Shown one piece after another: positions 8,543 through 18,660 of a stretch of 64,000 nt of DNA. Below the pieces are notes generated by a model that worked only from the letters and a program-made list of their open reading frames with translations, was not told where the DNA came from and did not search any database. Numbering within the stretch: position 1 is the stretch's first letter; each line of letters begins with the position of its first letter. The DNA is from an uncultured Clostridia bacterium (GTDB taxonomy: Bacteria > Bacillota > Clostridia > Christensenellales > UBA3700): assembly GCA_947646415.1 (NCBI GenBank), contig CANSGN010000008.1, positions 23,415 through 87,414 of the forward strand, in the 5' to 3' direction. A program made the position numbers and the translations under genes.

Positions 8543-9184
8543 ATGTATATAGATAAAAGAACGGTAAAAAAATATCTTAATTATAAAGGGCTTGACAGCG
8601 ATTTTGATAGCTTGATAGGCGATGTTTTTTTGGAAGTTAAAAGCATAAGCAATCCTAAAAAATTATGTGTTTTAAGCGATGTTAGCAAAGAAAACGGATT
8701 TTACAAGATAAACAAATTGAATTTGTTGCTTAAAAGTCAGGATATTAACAATTTGTTTGACGATTGCGAAAGTATTGCTACTTTGGTAGTAACCTTAGGG
8801 CTTGCAATAGATAAAAAAATTGATTTTTATGCAAAAGTAGATATGATGCGGTCATTGGTTATGGATGCGGTAGCAAGCGTTTACGCCGAGAGCATTTTGG
8901 ACGAATTGGAGACGGAAATAACCGCTCAAACAAATTTGTATAAAACGATGCGTTTTAGTCCTGGTTATGGCGATTTGGACATAAGTTTGCAAAAAGATTT
9001 GATTGAAGCTGTTGGCGCAAGTAAGTATTTGGGCATAATTGTAAATGAAAATTACCTTATGACTCCGCTTAAATCTATAACCGCGTTTATAGGTTTTTCA
9101 AGCAAAAAGCAGTTGTTTGGTAGCATTTGTCTTACTTGCCCGCAAAAGGGCAAATGTTCGGTTAAGTGTGGCAAGGCAGAGTGA
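8543..9184 (+). CDS. Separate vitamin B12-dependent methionine synthase activation protein
   Basis: A 213-residue protein matching the activation (AdoMet-binding) domain found at the C-terminus of large MetH proteins. The signature RFSPGYGDLDISLQ followed by NENYLMTPLKSITAFIGFS is clear. In large MetH this domain uses S-adenosylmethionine to re-methylate cob(II)alamin after accidental oxidation. The extreme C-terminus has four cysteines (CLTCPQKGKCSVKC), probably a metal or iron-sulfur site, not present in the E. coli domain. ATG at 8543 was chosen because GGAGAG lies just before it; an upstream TTG in frame has no such site. MetH downstream lacks this domain, so the two proteins act together. 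Confidence 0.85.
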   Translation: MYIDKRTVKKYLNYKGLDSDFDSLIGDVFLEVKSISNPKKLCVLSDVSKENGFYKINKLNLLLKSQDINNLFDDCESIATLVVTLGLAIDKKIDFYAKVDMMRSLVMDAVASVYAESILDELETEITAQTNLYKTMRFSPGYGDLDISLQKDLIEAVGASKYLGIIVNENYLMTPLKSITAFIGFSSKKQLFGSICLTCPQKGKCSVKCGKAE

Positions 9185-9193
9185 GAAAATTTG

Positions 9194-9235
9194 ATAACTT
9201 TGTTTAAATTTTTAATGACAATTAAACAAAGTTAT
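9194..9235 (+). terminator. Hairpin between activation gene and metH (terminator or attenuator)
   Basis: A perfect 14-bp AT-rich stem (9194-9207 with 9222-9235) is followed by TTTTTA, 24 bases before the metH start codon. It could end or attenuate transcription, or protect the mRNA. Confidence 0.5.
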
Positions 9236-9258
9236 TTTTAATAATAAAGAGGCTGAAA

Positions 9259-11604
9259 ATGAAAGAGTTATTTGCAAAAAAAGTGGTGGTTTTGGATGGT
9301 GCAATGGGCACAATGCTTATCGGCGCAGGTTTAAAAGTCGGAGAAAAGCCCGAAATGCTTAATATTACCGACCCGCAAATTGTATACAATATACACAAAG
9401 CATATCTAAAAAGCGGTGCAGATATTATTTACACCAACACTTTCGGTGCAAATGCCGTAAAAATGAAAAATTATCCTTACCGCGAGGTTATCGAAAAAGG
9501 TATCGAAATTGCAAAGCGTGCCGTCAATGATTTTGGCTATGGTTATGTCGCTTTGGATATGGGCAGTATTGGAGAGTTGCTTGAGCCAATAGGCAGTTTA
9601 ACATTTGACCGAGCTTACGAAATTTATAAGGAAATTGTACTTATAGCAAAAAATGAGGTTGACTTGTTTGTTGTGGAAACAATGAGCGATTTGTACGAAT
9701 TAAAGGCAGCTGTGCTTGCAGTAAAAGAAAACAGCGACAAACCTATTATAACAACAATGAGCTTTGACGAAAGCAAAAGGACTTTTGCGGGCTGCCCGTT
9801 ACTTGCAATGGTTGCTACAATGGAAGGTCTTGGAGTAGATGCCCTTGGAGTAAACTGTTCGTTAGGACCTAAACAACTTGGAAGTATTGTAGATGAGCTA
9901 GTAGCAAAATGCAATATGCCTATAGTATTAAAACCAAATGCGGGATTGCCTTTTATACGAAATGGTGTGACAGAATACGATGTTTCTGCCGAAGAATTTG
10001 CTCAGGTTATGGCGGATTATGTTAAGCGCGGTGTAAGTATTGTTGGCGGATGTTGCGGAACAGACGATAAATTTATTGCCGCTATGGTTGATAAGATAAA
10101 AGGGCTTAAACCTATAAAACGTGAGGTTGCTCCTGTATCTTCGCTGGCAAGCGGTACGAGATATTTGGAAATCGACAGCCCTAAAATAATTGGGGAAAGA
10201 ATTAATCCTACAGGTAAAAAATTGATGAAAGAGGCAATCGCCAAAAAGGATATTGCTTACTTTGAAAATCAAGCTGTTGAACAAATGCAAGCTGGTGCCG
10301 ATATTTTGGATATCAATATGGGTATACCTAATATTGACGAGGCAGAGATGATGAAAATTGCCGTTAAGGCAGTTCAGTCTGTTACCGATTTGCCGTTGCA
10401 AATTGATAGCAGTGACCCATTGGCAGTGGAAACAGGCGTGCGTTATGCAAATGGTAAAGTCATAATAAATTCCGTTAACGGCGATGACGAAGTTTTGGAT
10501 AATATTTTGCCTATTGCAAAAAAATACGGAGCTATGCTTTTAGGGCTTACGATAGATAAAAACGGAGTGCCTAAAAGTGTGGAAGAAAGGGTGCGTATTG
10601 CCGAAAAAATAATAAATAAAGCTACAAAAATCGGTATTAAAAAGGAAAATTTAATAATTGACTGCCTAACTTTGACGGTTGGTGGCGAGCAAGACCAAGC
10701 AATAAAAACCTTGCAAGCACTTAAATTGATAAAGGAAAAATTTGGCGTAAAAACAGTGCTTGGGGTTTCAAACATTTCCTTTGGATTGCCTAGTAGGCAA
10801 ATTGTAAATAGTCACTTTTTGACAATGGCTTTGAGTTTTGGTTTGGACTTAGCTATCATAAACCCTAATATTACGGAAATGATGCAAAGCTTTAGGGTAT
10901 TTAACTTGATAAGCGGTGTGGATGAAAACGGTAAAGATTTTATAAAGCATTGCGGAGTTATAAATAATGCTACCGAAATTGTTGGAACAGAATATTCCTT
11001 GCAAGACTGTATAATAAAATCGTTAAAAGCAAAAGCTGTAAGCATAGTGCAAAATATGCTTAAAAATCAAAACGGACTTGATATCATAGAAAAAGATGTA
11101 ATCCCCGCACTTGACTATATAGGGGATATGTACGAACAAGGCAAGTTGTTTTTACCTCAGTTAATAAGTTCTGCCGATTGTGCAAAAGCCGTTTGCGATA
11201 CAATCAAACTTACACTAGGTGGTAGCTCGTTGGATAACGGCACGAAAATAGTTTTGGCTACAGTACAGGGAGATGTTCACGATATAGGTAAAAATATAGT
11301 TAAAACTGTTTTGCAAAATTACGGATACAATATTATTGATTTGGGTAAGGATGTTCAGATTGAAAAAGTTGTGCAAACTGCAAAAGAAGAAAATGCCAAA
11401 ATAGTTGGATTATCAGCACTTATGACAACTACCGTAAAAAATATGGAAAAAACTATAAAAGCTTTGAAAAAAAATATAGACGGTGTTATTGTTTTTGTGG
11501 GTGGGGCAGTGCTTAATGAAGAAATCGCATTGCAAATAGGTGCTGATTACTATAGCAAAGACCCAAGACAAATGGTTAAAATATTGGGCCAATTAGATAT
11601 ATAA
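9259..11604 (+). CDS. metH: Cobalamin-dependent methionine synthase MetH (without activation domain)
   Basis: A 781-residue enzyme that moves a methyl group from 5-methyl-THF to homocysteine through cobalamin. Domain order: homocysteine/zinc barrel (about 1-285; zinc ligands C200 in GVNCS and C265-C266 in GGCCG), pterin-binding barrel (about 300-560; ERINPTGKK then DILDINMG), B12 cap and B12-binding domain (about 570-780) with the lower-ligand motif DVHDIG at 672-677. E. coli MetH is about 1,230 residues; the missing piece is the activation domain, encoded by the gene just upstream. AAAGAGGC precedes the start. The product closes the methyl cycle together with LuxS. Confidence 0.95.
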   Translation: MKELFAKKVVVLDGAMGTMLIGAGLKVGEKPEMLNITDPQIVYNIHKAYLKSGADIIYTNTFGANAVKMKNYPYREVIEKGIEIAKRAVNDFGYGYVALDMGSIGELLEPIGSLTFDRAYEIYKEIVLIAKNEVDLFVVETMSDLYELKAAVLAVKENSDKPIITTMSFDESKRTFAGCPLLAMVATMEGLGVDALGVNCSLGPKQLGSIVDELVAKCNMPIVLKPNAGLPFIRNGVTEYDVSAEEFAQVMADYVKRGVSIVGGCCGTDDKFIAAMVDKIKGLKPIKREVAPVSSLASGTRYLEIDSPKIIGERINPTGKKLMKEAIAKKDIAYFENQAVEQMQAGADILDINMGIPNIDEAEMMKIAVKAVQSVTDLPLQIDSSDPLAVETGVRYANGKVIINSVNGDDEVLDNILPIAKKYGAMLLGLTIDKNGVPKSVEERVRIAEKIINKATKIGIKKENLIIDCLTLTVGGEQDQAIKTLQALKLIKEKFGVKTVLGVSNISFGLPSRQIVNSHFLTMALSFGLDLAIINPNITEMMQSFRVFNLISGVDENGKDFIKHCGVINNATEIVGTEYSLQDCIIKSLKAKAVSIVQNMLKNQNGLDIIEKDVIPALDYIGDMYEQGKLFLPQLISSADCAKAVCDTIKLTLGGSSLDNGTKIVLATVQGDVHDIGKNIVKTVLQNYGYNIIDLGKDVQIEKVVQTAKEENAKIVGLSALMTTTVKNMEKTIKALKKNIDGVIVFVGGAVLNEEIALQIGADYYSKDPRQMVKILGQLDI

Positions 11605-11634
11605 TAAAGTAGTATTAAAATTGTATATAAAAAC

Positions 11635-11666
11635 AAAAAAAGTTTGAGATATCTCAAACTTTTTTT
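11635..11666. terminator. Bidirectional terminator between metH and the SGNH hydrolase
   Basis: A 32-bp perfect palindrome with A run, AGTTTGAGAT/ATCTCAAACT core and T run lies between two convergent genes. Confidence 0.85.
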
Positions 11667-11681
11667 GTTTATTTAAGCCAA

Positions 11682-12437
11682 TTAGTTACGTTTTAAAAAA
11701 TTTTCAAAGCAATAAGAAATTTCGCGTGTTACTATCTTATACCCTACGTCGCTTAAATGTAATCCATCTAAAGTGTAAGTTTTGTTTAATTTATCATTAA
11801 GCAAAAGACTTTTGTGAATATCCAAATAAATGACTTTTTTTGTATTGCATAAGTTTCTTAATTTTGAATTTATATCCATGATAGTAAAATTATCACGCTT
11901 TTTAGTTAAATTTTTAGAGTTGTAATTATCAAGTGTTACAGTAGGGAAGATTGAATTTACAATGATATTGCAATCGGGTAAATTTGTTTGTAGCATTTCA
12001 ATAATTTTATCCATATTGGCAAGATATGTTTCTTCCGGAATAGCGTGCCCTATATCGTTTGTTCCTACATGAACAAGAACTGTTTTTGGCTTTAAGTCTA
12101 TTACATTTGTTTGCAATCTGTTTAATACATCTTGCGATTTGTTACCCGAAATGCCACGATTGATATAATCTTTATCTTTAAAATATTTTGGTAAATTATA
12201 TAGTTCCATTATGCTGTCGCCGACAAAAACAACCCCTTCCTTTTTGGTTTGATTTGCGATAGCCGCATATTCTTCCGCTTTTTTAAGTTGAGTACTTTTT
12301 GATGAAAAAAGCGCCTCGCCATATAAAAGAAAGATAAGTAAAGTACAGCCTATAATTGTTATAAGCAACAATAAAGTGGCACAAGTTGCCATCACTATTT
12401 TTCTTTTTTGGCAATAATTTAAATTTTTTATCATCAT
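11682..12437 (-). CDS. Membrane-anchored SGNH/GDSL hydrolase
   Basis: An SGNH-fold esterase with an N-terminal membrane segment (residues ~14-41 counted from an upstream GTG at 12443), giving an extracytoplasmic catalytic domain. Block I is VFVGDSIMEL (Ser of GDS), block III is HVGTNDIGH (Asn of GTND), and block V is DGLHLSDVG with the catalytic Asp and His. The closest-looking groups are platelet-activating-factor acetylhydrolase-like or lysophospholipase L1-like enzymes that remove acetyl or acyl groups. ATG at 12437 is favoured because AGGTG sits at the right distance, while the GTG at 12443 overlaps that site. The gene is single and convergent with metH. Substrate unknown. Confidence 0.85.
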   Translation of the reverse strand: MMIKNLNYCQKRKIVMATCATLLLLITIIGCTLLIFLLYGEALFSSKSTQLKKAEEYAAIANQTKKEGVVFVGDSIMELYNLPKYFKDKDYINRGISGNKSQDVLNRLQTNVIDLKPKTVLVHVGTNDIGHAIPEETYLANMDKIIEMLQTNLPDCNIIVNSIFPTVTLDNYNSKNLTKKRDNFTIMDINSKLRNLCNTKKVIYLDIHKSLLLNDKLNKTYTLDGLHLSDVGYKIVTREISYCFENFLKRN

Positions 12438-12554
12438 TTGCACCTATTTAATAGTTTTGTTAAATTTTATTATATCATTATTGTGTGTAAATTGCAATAG
12501 AAAACTGCCTATTTGTTATTAATATAACCAATTTGAGGGCTTTTGAAAAAAATT

Positions 12555-12582
12555 TCATAAAAAATAATTTCTTTGGTATAAT
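12555..12582 (+). promoter_or_regulatory. Possible sigma-E-type promoter of spoIVA
   Basis: TTCATAA and GGTATAAT are 14-15 bp apart, about 50 bases before spoIVA. Spacing and partial matches resemble the sporulation sigma-E pattern, and no sigma-A -35 fits this -10. spoIVA is sigma-E-dependent in Bacillus, so this is mixed evidence. Confidence 0.3.
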
Positions 12583-12632
12583 TGTGACAGTACAGCAATA
12601 TTCTATAATGATAAAGGTTTGGAGGATAGAGA

Positions 12633-14096
12633 ATGGATAGCGTAACTATTTATCAAGACATTGCAAAAAGAACAAATGGCGATATTTATATCGGAGTAGT
12701 AGGACCTGTCAGAAGTGGCAAGTCAACATTTATTAAGAAGTTTATGGACGAGTTGGTTTTACCTAATATTTCCGACGAAAACGAAAGGGTACGTGTGACC
12801 GATGAACTTCCGCAATCGGCAACAGGAAAGGCGGTTATGACAACTCAACCGCAATTTGTACCCGATAAAGGCGTAAGAATTGATTTGGAAGGTAATTTGA
12901 ACGTCAATATTAGGTTGATTGATTGCGTTGGATATATGGTAAACGGAGTGGAAAATCAAGACAGAATGGTAAATTCGCCATGGTTTGCTCACGAAATTCC
13001 TTTTGCGGAGGCAGGGGAAATCGGAACTAAAAAAGTTATGTGCGACCACTCTACAATCGGTATTGTAGTGACTACTGACGGCAGTGTCACTGAGTTTGCA
13101 CGCGGGGATTATGAACAATCCGAAGAGCGTATAATTGCCGATATGAAAAGGACAAACAAACCTTTTATAATTTTGCTAAACACAAAAAATCCCGACAGCC
13201 CTATTACCGAAAAGCTTGTGCAGGATATGAGTGCAAAATACGGCGTTGCTGTTGTGGCTAAAGATGTAAGCAGTATGCTTGTTAAAGATATTCAAGAATT
13301 ATTGTATTGCATTTTGGGCGAATTCCCTCTTAGAATGATTGGTGTTACTTTGCCAAAGTGGATGCAAATGCTATCATTTGACAGCGAATTGATAAGCAAA
13401 GTTATGAATGCGCTTGCAGATAAAACTATTGATATAAATAAAATGTGCGATTATGCAAAATTAAAAGACATCTTTACTGCGGATAACGATTTTAACAATG
13501 TAAGCGACATAAATGTAAGGTTTGATGATGGTAGCATTGCTGTAAATATCGTCCCTAAAGAGGAGTTGTTTTACAGAGTGCTTAGCGATTGTTGCGGTGT
13601 GGATGTCAAAGACGAATCTGCTTTGTTCGGATATATTAAAAATGCAAGCCGTGCTATTAAAATTTCAAGCAAAATGGATAAAGCATTGGAGGCAGTTGAG
13701 CAATTCGGTTACGGCGTAGTAGTGCCTAATGAAGAGGAAATTGCCTACAACACTCCTGAAATAGAAGTAAACGGCAGCAAGAAAAACATCAAAATGACGG
13801 CAGATTGCAGCTGCTTGCATATTATGAAAGTGGATATTCAAACAAGCGTTAATCCTATCATTGGTGTAGGTGCTCAGGCACAAGATATGATAAATTATCT
13901 TGAGAGTGAGTATGCTGAGAATTTAGACGAAATTTGGCAAACCAATATGTTCGGCAAAAAATTATGCGATATCGCAAAAGACGGATTGTCGCAAAAAATG
14001 TATGCTATGCCGCCTGAAGCACAAAATAAAATGCGTAAAACCGTTTGCCGTATTGTAAACGAAGGCAGGGGCGGAGTGCTTTGTGTATTGCTATAA
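12633..14096 (+). CDS. spoIVA: Stage IV sporulation protein A
   Basis: A 487-residue ATPase that forms the basal layer of the spore coat on the outer forespore membrane in the mother cell. The Walker A motif GPVRSGKST is at 24-32; nearby are the conserved MTTQPQFVP and the region around IRLIDCVGYMV. Length and start (MDSVTIYQDIAKRTNGDIYIG, starting after TTTGGAGGA) match Clostridia and Bacillus SpoIVA. The gene stands alone and is followed by a GC-containing hairpin. Its presence is strong evidence that the organism forms, or recently formed, endospores. Confidence 0.97.
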   Translation: MDSVTIYQDIAKRTNGDIYIGVVGPVRSGKSTFIKKFMDELVLPNISDENERVRVTDELPQSATGKAVMTTQPQFVPDKGVRIDLEGNLNVNIRLIDCVGYMVNGVENQDRMVNSPWFAHEIPFAEAGEIGTKKVMCDHSTIGIVVTTDGSVTEFARGDYEQSEERIIADMKRTNKPFIILLNTKNPDSPITEKLVQDMSAKYGVAVVAKDVSSMLVKDIQELLYCILGEFPLRMIGVTLPKWMQMLSFDSELISKVMNALADKTIDINKMCDYAKLKDIFTADNDFNNVSDINVRFDDGSIAVNIVPKEELFYRVLSDCCGVDVKDESALFGYIKNASRAIKISSKMDKALEAVEQFGYGVVVPNEEEIAYNTPEIEVNGSKKNIKMTADCSCLHIMKVDIQTSVNPIIGVGAQAQDMINYLESEYAENLDEIWQTNMFGKKLCDIAKDGLSQKMYAMPPEAQNKMRKTVCRIVNEGRGGVLCVLL

Positions 14097-14130
14097 TTTA
14101 CAAATTTTAAAGTGAAATAAATTGTTTTAA

Positions 14131-14158
14131 AATGTGGCGGTATACCGTCGCATTTTTT
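14131..14158 (+). terminator. Terminator of spoIVA
   Basis: AATGTGGCGG and CCGTCGCATT form a 10-bp stem with G-U pairs and a TATA loop, then six T. It lies 35 bases after the spoIVA stop. The remainder of the 14.1-14.4 kb gap holds only AT-rich sequence and the glgB promoter. Confidence 0.75.
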
Positions 14159-14370
14159 AATTTGTCCTACGAAAATCGGCACTAAATTAGTATTTAATGT
14201 AATCAATGTATGTGAAAAAGCTAGCAAATTTATGTTTTTTGGATGTTTTTGTATTGCTATGAAATTGTAAATTTAACAGTTTATTAAAATGTCGAATAAC
14301 GTGTAAATATAGTGTATAAATGTAAAACTGAATTTAAATTAAAATATTTATACTTTTTAAAAATTTGGTA

Positions 14371-14399
14371 TTGACGGATATGGTAAAATGTGCTAAAAT
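14371..14399 (+). promoter_or_regulatory. Sigma-A promoter of the glgBCDA operon
   Basis: TTGACG, 17-bp spacer, TAAAAT. Transcription would start near 14406, about 28 bases before glgB. Confidence 0.7.
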
Positions 14400-14434
14400 A
14401 AAACATATATAAAGATAGATAAAAAGGGGGGTAT

Positions 14435-16300
14435 ATGAATAATACGCAAAACGATTTGCCGATTTATTTGTATCATGAAGGCAAGAATTATCAGTCATAT
14501 AAATTTTTCAGCCCTCATAAAGAAGGAAAGAATTGGGTGTTCCGTGTTTGGGCTCCTAATGCAAAAGCTATTCATTTGGTTGGCGATTTTAATCATTGGC
14601 AAACAGGTGAGGATAAATTTGAATTGATTTCCGACGGAATTTGGGAGTGCGTAACAGCAAAACCAAAAAAATTCGATGCTTACAAATTGTGCGTGTTTAA
14701 AAAAGACGGTAGTAAGGTGCTTAAGTGTGACCCTTATGCCATACATGCGGAAACCGCTCCGCAAAACGCTTCCAAAGTTTACGAGTTGGATAAATATAAT
14801 TGGTCGGATGACGAGTGGATAGAAAAACGCGACAATACCAATTCGTTTGAAGCACCTATGAATATTTACGAGCTTCATTTTGGGTCATGGAAACAGTATC
14901 CTGACGGCAATTATTTGAGTTATAAGGATATGGCAAAAGAGCTTATACCTTATGTCAAAAAAATGGGGTACACTCATATTGAGATTTTGCCAATGACGGA
15001 ATATCCTTTTGATGGCTCGTGGGGCTATCAAGTTACAGGATTTTTTGCTCCTACTTCAAGATACGGCTTGCCAAAAGATTTTATGTATTTTGTGGACAAG
15101 TGTCATAAGGAAGGTATAGGTGTTATTTTGGATTGGGTTGTTGCCCATTTCCCTAAAGACGAACACGGACTTATGGAGTTTGACGGAAGTAGATTGTACG
15201 AGTACACCGACGAACTAAAATGCGAGCATAAGGAATGGGGTACAAGAATTTTTGACTATAGCAAAAACGAAGTTAAGTCATTTTTGATTTCCTCGGCTAT
15301 GTATTGGCTTTCAGAGTACCACATAGACGGTATTAGAGTTGACGCGGTTGCAAGTATGCTTTACTTGGATTACGGCAGGAAAAACGGAGAGTGGCGAGCT
15401 AATTGTTTTGGCGGAAACTATAATTTAGAGGCTATAGACTTTTTGAAAGAGTTAAACAAAACTTGCTTAACAGAACACAAAGGCGCATTAATGATTGCAG
15501 AGGAGTCTACGGCTTTCCCAATGGTTACAAAACCATCGGAGGACGGCGGATTGGGCTTTAATTATAAATGGAATATGGGCTGGATGAACGATATGCTAAG
15601 CTATGTGTCCCTTGACCCGTTTTTCAGGAAAGACAATCACAATAAAGTAACTTTTTCAATCACTTACGCTTATTCGGAAAATTATATTTTACCATTGTCA
15701 CATGACGAGGTTGTGCACGGCAAATGCAGTATGATTGGTAAAATGCCGTTATACTATGACGATAAATTTGAAGAGTTAAAAGCTTTTTACGGCTATATGA
15801 TAGGTCATCCGGGTAAAAAATTATCCTTTATGGGTAACGAATTTGGACAGTTTATCGAGTGGAATTACAAACAAGGGCTTGATTGGCTGCTGCTTGATTA
15901 TGAAAAACATCGTAAGTTGCAAGATTTTGTAAAAGCATTAAATAAATACTATCTTGATAACAAAGAAATGTACGAACAGGATTGCAGCTATGATGGTTTT
16001 AAATGGCTGGTTGTAGATGACAGGGAACAAAATATAGTTTCGTTTGTCAGGTATGCAAAAGACGGCGATTTTACTGTAGTGCTTGTTAACTTTTCGCCGG
16101 TAAAAAGGGAAAAGTACGATATGGGTGTGCCTAAGGCAGGCAGCTATTCGGTTAAACTTGACAGTTCACTTGAGAAATTCGGTGGGCATAAGATGAAAAA
16201 TAAGTCATACAAAGCTAAAAAAGGCGGAATGCACAGTTGTGATTATCACATTACGCTTGAAATTGAGCCAAACAGCGTTATGTTTTTTAAATGTAAATAA
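14435..16300 (+). CDS. glgB: 1,4-alpha-glucan branching enzyme GlgB
   Basis: A 621-residue GH13 enzyme that cuts an alpha-1,4 chain and rejoins it through an alpha-1,6 bond during glycogen synthesis. The N-terminal CBM48-type domain has WVFRVWAPNAKAIHLVGDFN. The catalytic barrel contains GIRVDAV (nucleophile Asp303), AEEST (residues 355-359, acid/base Glu) and LSHDEVVHGK (Asp424, transition-state stabiliser). The C-terminal beta domain ends at about 620. It is a short-form branching enzyme without the extra N1 domain of E. coli GlgB. It starts after AAAAAGGGGGG and is 16 bases before glgC in a four-gene operon. Confidence 0.95.
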   Translation: MNNTQNDLPIYLYHEGKNYQSYKFFSPHKEGKNWVFRVWAPNAKAIHLVGDFNHWQTGEDKFELISDGIWECVTAKPKKFDAYKLCVFKKDGSKVLKCDPYAIHAETAPQNASKVYELDKYNWSDDEWIEKRDNTNSFEAPMNIYELHFGSWKQYPDGNYLSYKDMAKELIPYVKKMGYTHIEILPMTEYPFDGSWGYQVTGFFAPTSRYGLPKDFMYFVDKCHKEGIGVILDWVVAHFPKDEHGLMEFDGSRLYEYTDELKCEHKEWGTRIFDYSKNEVKSFLISSAMYWLSEYHIDGIRVDAVASMLYLDYGRKNGEWRANCFGGNYNLEAIDFLKELNKTCLTEHKGALMIAEESTAFPMVTKPSEDGGLGFNYKWNMGWMNDMLSYVSLDPFFRKDNHNKVTFSITYAYSENYILPLSHDEVVHGKCSMIGKMPLYYDDKFEELKAFYGYMIGHPGKKLSFMGNEFGQFIEWNYKQGLDWLLLDYEKHRKLQDFVKALNKYYLDNKEMYEQDCSYDGFKWLVVDDREQNIVSFVRYAKDGDFTVVLVNFSPVKREKYDMGVPKAGSYSVKLDSSLEKFGGHKMKNKSYKAKKGGMHSCDYHITLEIEPNSVMFFKCK

Positions 16301-16316
16301 TTAGGAGGGGGACTTC

Positions 16317-17525
16317 ATGTTACACAATAATAAAGAATGCGTTGCAATGTTACTTGCAGGCGGACAAGGTACAAGACTTGGCGTGCTAACTAAAGATACT
16401 GCAAAACCGGCTGTACCATTTGGCGGTAAATATCGTATTATAGACTTTCCGTTATCCAACTGTATAAATTCGGGTATCGATACGATAGGTGTTTTAACAC
16501 AGTATCAACCGTTTGATTTGAATCAGTATATCGGTAACGGACAACCTTGGGACTTAGACAGATTGAACGGCGGTGTTTACGTATTGCCACCATATATGAG
16601 AGGCAAGTCAGGCGAGTGGTATAAAGGTACTGCCAATGCGATTTATCAAAATATTGCTTTTATTGATAAATTTATGCCTGAATATGTTTTGATTTTGTCC
16701 GGCGACCATATTTATAAAATGGATTATTCGGAAATGCTTGCCGCACACAAAAAACGCAATGCGGATTGTACGATTGCGGTTATTGATGTGCCAAAGGAAG
16801 AGGCATCAAGATTTGGTATTATGAACACAAATCCTGACGGAAGTGTTTACGAATTTGAAGAAAAACCTAAAAAACCGAAGAGTACCAATGCGTCAATGGG
16901 TATTTATATCTTTACTTGGGAAAAACTTAAAAAGTACCTTGTTTCCGATGAGGAAGATAAAAATTCCGAAAACGACTTTGGTAAAAACATTATTCCTAAC
17001 ATGTTGAATGCGGGCGAAAAATTATTTGCCTATGATTTTAAGGGATATTGGAAAGATGTTGGAACTATATCAAGTTTGTGGGAGGCAAATATGGATTTGC
17101 TTGACACAAAGAGCGGTTTGGTATTAAATGACGATAAATGGAAGATTTATGCACGTTCTACAGCAGAGCCTCCTCATTTTACAGGCGACAAGGCGGTAAT
17201 CAAAAATTCGTTGATAACCGAAGGTTGCTCGATACTTGGTAGCGTTACTAACTCTATCATTTCTCCGTCAGTTGTGGTCGGCGAAAATGCAGTAGTGGAA
17301 GATTGTACTATAATGCCGGGCGTAATTATTCAAGACGGTGCGGTTGTTAAACACTCAATTATTGGTGCAGGTGCTGTAATAGGCAGCGGTGCTGTAGTAG
17401 GCGAAACGCAAAAAGAGCCTGTTGCGGGCGAGTGGCAAATAACTGTTGTCGGACCTAATGCAATAGTTCAACCAAAGGCAAAAGTGCCTGTAAACGCTAT
17501 GATAGATGGGGGTGAGTTAGCATGA
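16317..17525 (+). CDS. glgC: Glucose-1-phosphate adenylyltransferase GlgC
   Basis: A 402-residue ADP-glucose pyrophosphorylase subunit. The nucleotidyl-transferase signature [14 protein letters not shown] is complete, followed by [20 protein letters not shown] and the catalytic-site [10 protein letters not shown]. The C-terminal ~110 residues form a left-handed beta helix (repeated V/I-hexapeptides such as AVVEDC, AVVKHS, AVIGSG). It makes ADP-glucose from glucose-1-phosphate and ATP for GlgA. Its stop overlaps the glgD start by four bases (ATGA), suggesting equal production of the two subunits, which form a GlgC/GlgD enzyme in Bacillota. Confidence 0.95.
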   Translation: MLHNNKECVAMLLAGGQGTRLGVLTKDTAKPAVPFGGKYRIIDFPLSNCINSGIDTIGVLTQYQPFDLNQYIGNGQPWDLDRLNGGVYVLPPYMRGKSGEWYKGTANAIYQNIAFIDKFMPEYVLILSGDHIYKMDYSEMLAAHKKRNADCTIAVIDVPKEEASRFGIMNTNPDGSVYEFEEKPKKPKSTNASMGIYIFTWEKLKKYLVSDEEDKNSENDFGKNIIPNMLNAGEKLFAYDFKGYWKDVGTISSLWEANMDLLDTKSGLVLNDDKWKIYARSTAEPPHFTGDKAVIKNSLITEGCSILGSVTNSIISPSVVVGENAVVEDCTIMPGVIIQDGAVVKHSIIGAGAVIGSGAVVGETQKEPVAGEWQITVVGPNAIVQPKAKVPVNAMIDGGELA

Positions 17526-18640
17526 ATAACAATATAATGAGTGTAGTTTTTGCAAGTGATTCGGCGGAGGCAAAATTGAATGAACTTACCATTCACAGAA
17601 CAACAGCATCTTTGCCGTTTTGTGGAAGATATAGGTTTATAGATTTTACTTTGTCAAATCTTGTAAATAGCAACATTACTACTATAGGAATTATTACAAA
17701 ATCAAATTACAGCTCGTTGATGGACCATATCCGTATGGGACGTGATTGGGATTTGAACAGGAAAAACAGTGGTATTGCGGTATTCCCACCTTATGTTTCC
17801 AATATAAGTAGGAACATTTACAGGGGTAAGATTGAGGCTCTTCATGGTATACTTGACTATATAACAAACGCAAAAGAAGATTACATAGTACTTACTAACA
17901 GTAATATTGCGGCAAATATAGATTATGAAGAAGTATATAACGCACATATCAAGGCAAATGCGGATATTACAATGATAACTCACATGGCAAAACCTAATAA
18001 TTGTACAAGGGTTATCGTAGAGAGTGACGAAAACAATTTTGTCAAGGAAATGCTTATAAAAAATACCAAATCGGACGAGATTTCTCAAATTTCTTTGAAT
18101 ATTTATTTGATGAAAAAGGAATTGCTTGTAAAGATGATTGAAATGGGATATGAACAAGGTCACATGAACTTTGAAAGACATACTTTACAACAAAATCTTG
18201 ACAAACTTAAAATTTATGCTTATTTGCATAACGGATATTCTGCAATTATTGACGATATTCAATCATACTACGGCGAAAATATGAGAATGCTTGACAGCAA
18301 GGTAAGGAACGATTTGTTCTATCGAGCAGGCAAGATTTATACAAAAACAAAAGACAGCGTTCCAACTATTTACAGGGAAAAATCAACTGTCAAAAATAGT
18401 TTGATTGCCGATGGTTGCGATATCAATGGTACTGTAGAAAACAGTATATTGTTCCGTGGCGTTGTAGTGGAAGAAGGCGCTGTGATTAAAAACAGTATTG
18501 TTATGGAACACGGTATAATTCAAAAGGATGCGCAGTTAAGCTATACAATTACCGATAAAAACGTAGTAATAACCGAAAGCAGACGTATTGCCGGTTACGA
18601 TACATATCCTGTTGTAATAGCAAAGAATAAGACAGTTTAA
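17522..18640 (+). CDS. glgD: GlgD, regulatory paralogue of ADP-glucose pyrophosphorylase
   Basis: A 372-residue GlgC paralogue. It keeps the fold ([18 protein letters not shown], later beta-helix repeats such as [16 protein letters not shown]) but lacks the GGxGxRL signature at its N-terminus and the catalytic GDH segment (here [11 protein letters not shown]), so it is most likely non-catalytic. In Geobacillus-type systems GlgD raises the activity of GlgC in a hetero-oligomer. Translation is coupled to glgC by a four-base overlap. The glgA start is 20 bases downstream. Confidence 0.93.
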   Translation: MNNNIMSVVFASDSAEAKLNELTIHRTTASLPFCGRYRFIDFTLSNLVNSNITTIGIITKSNYSSLMDHIRMGRDWDLNRKNSGIAVFPPYVSNISRNIYRGKIEALHGILDYITNAKEDYIVLTNSNIAANIDYEEVYNAHIKANADITMITHMAKPNNCTRVIVESDENNFVKEMLIKNTKSDEISQISLNIYLMKKELLVKMIEMGYEQGHMNFERHTLQQNLDKLKIYAYLHNGYSAIIDDIQSYYGENMRMLDSKVRNDLFYRAGKIYTKTKDSVPTIYREKSTVKNSLIADGCDINGTVENSILFRGVVVEEGAVIKNSIVMEHGIIQKDAQLSYTITDKNVVITESRRIAGYDTYPVVIAKNKTV

Positions 18641-18660
18641 GTAGATATAAGGGGGTTAAA

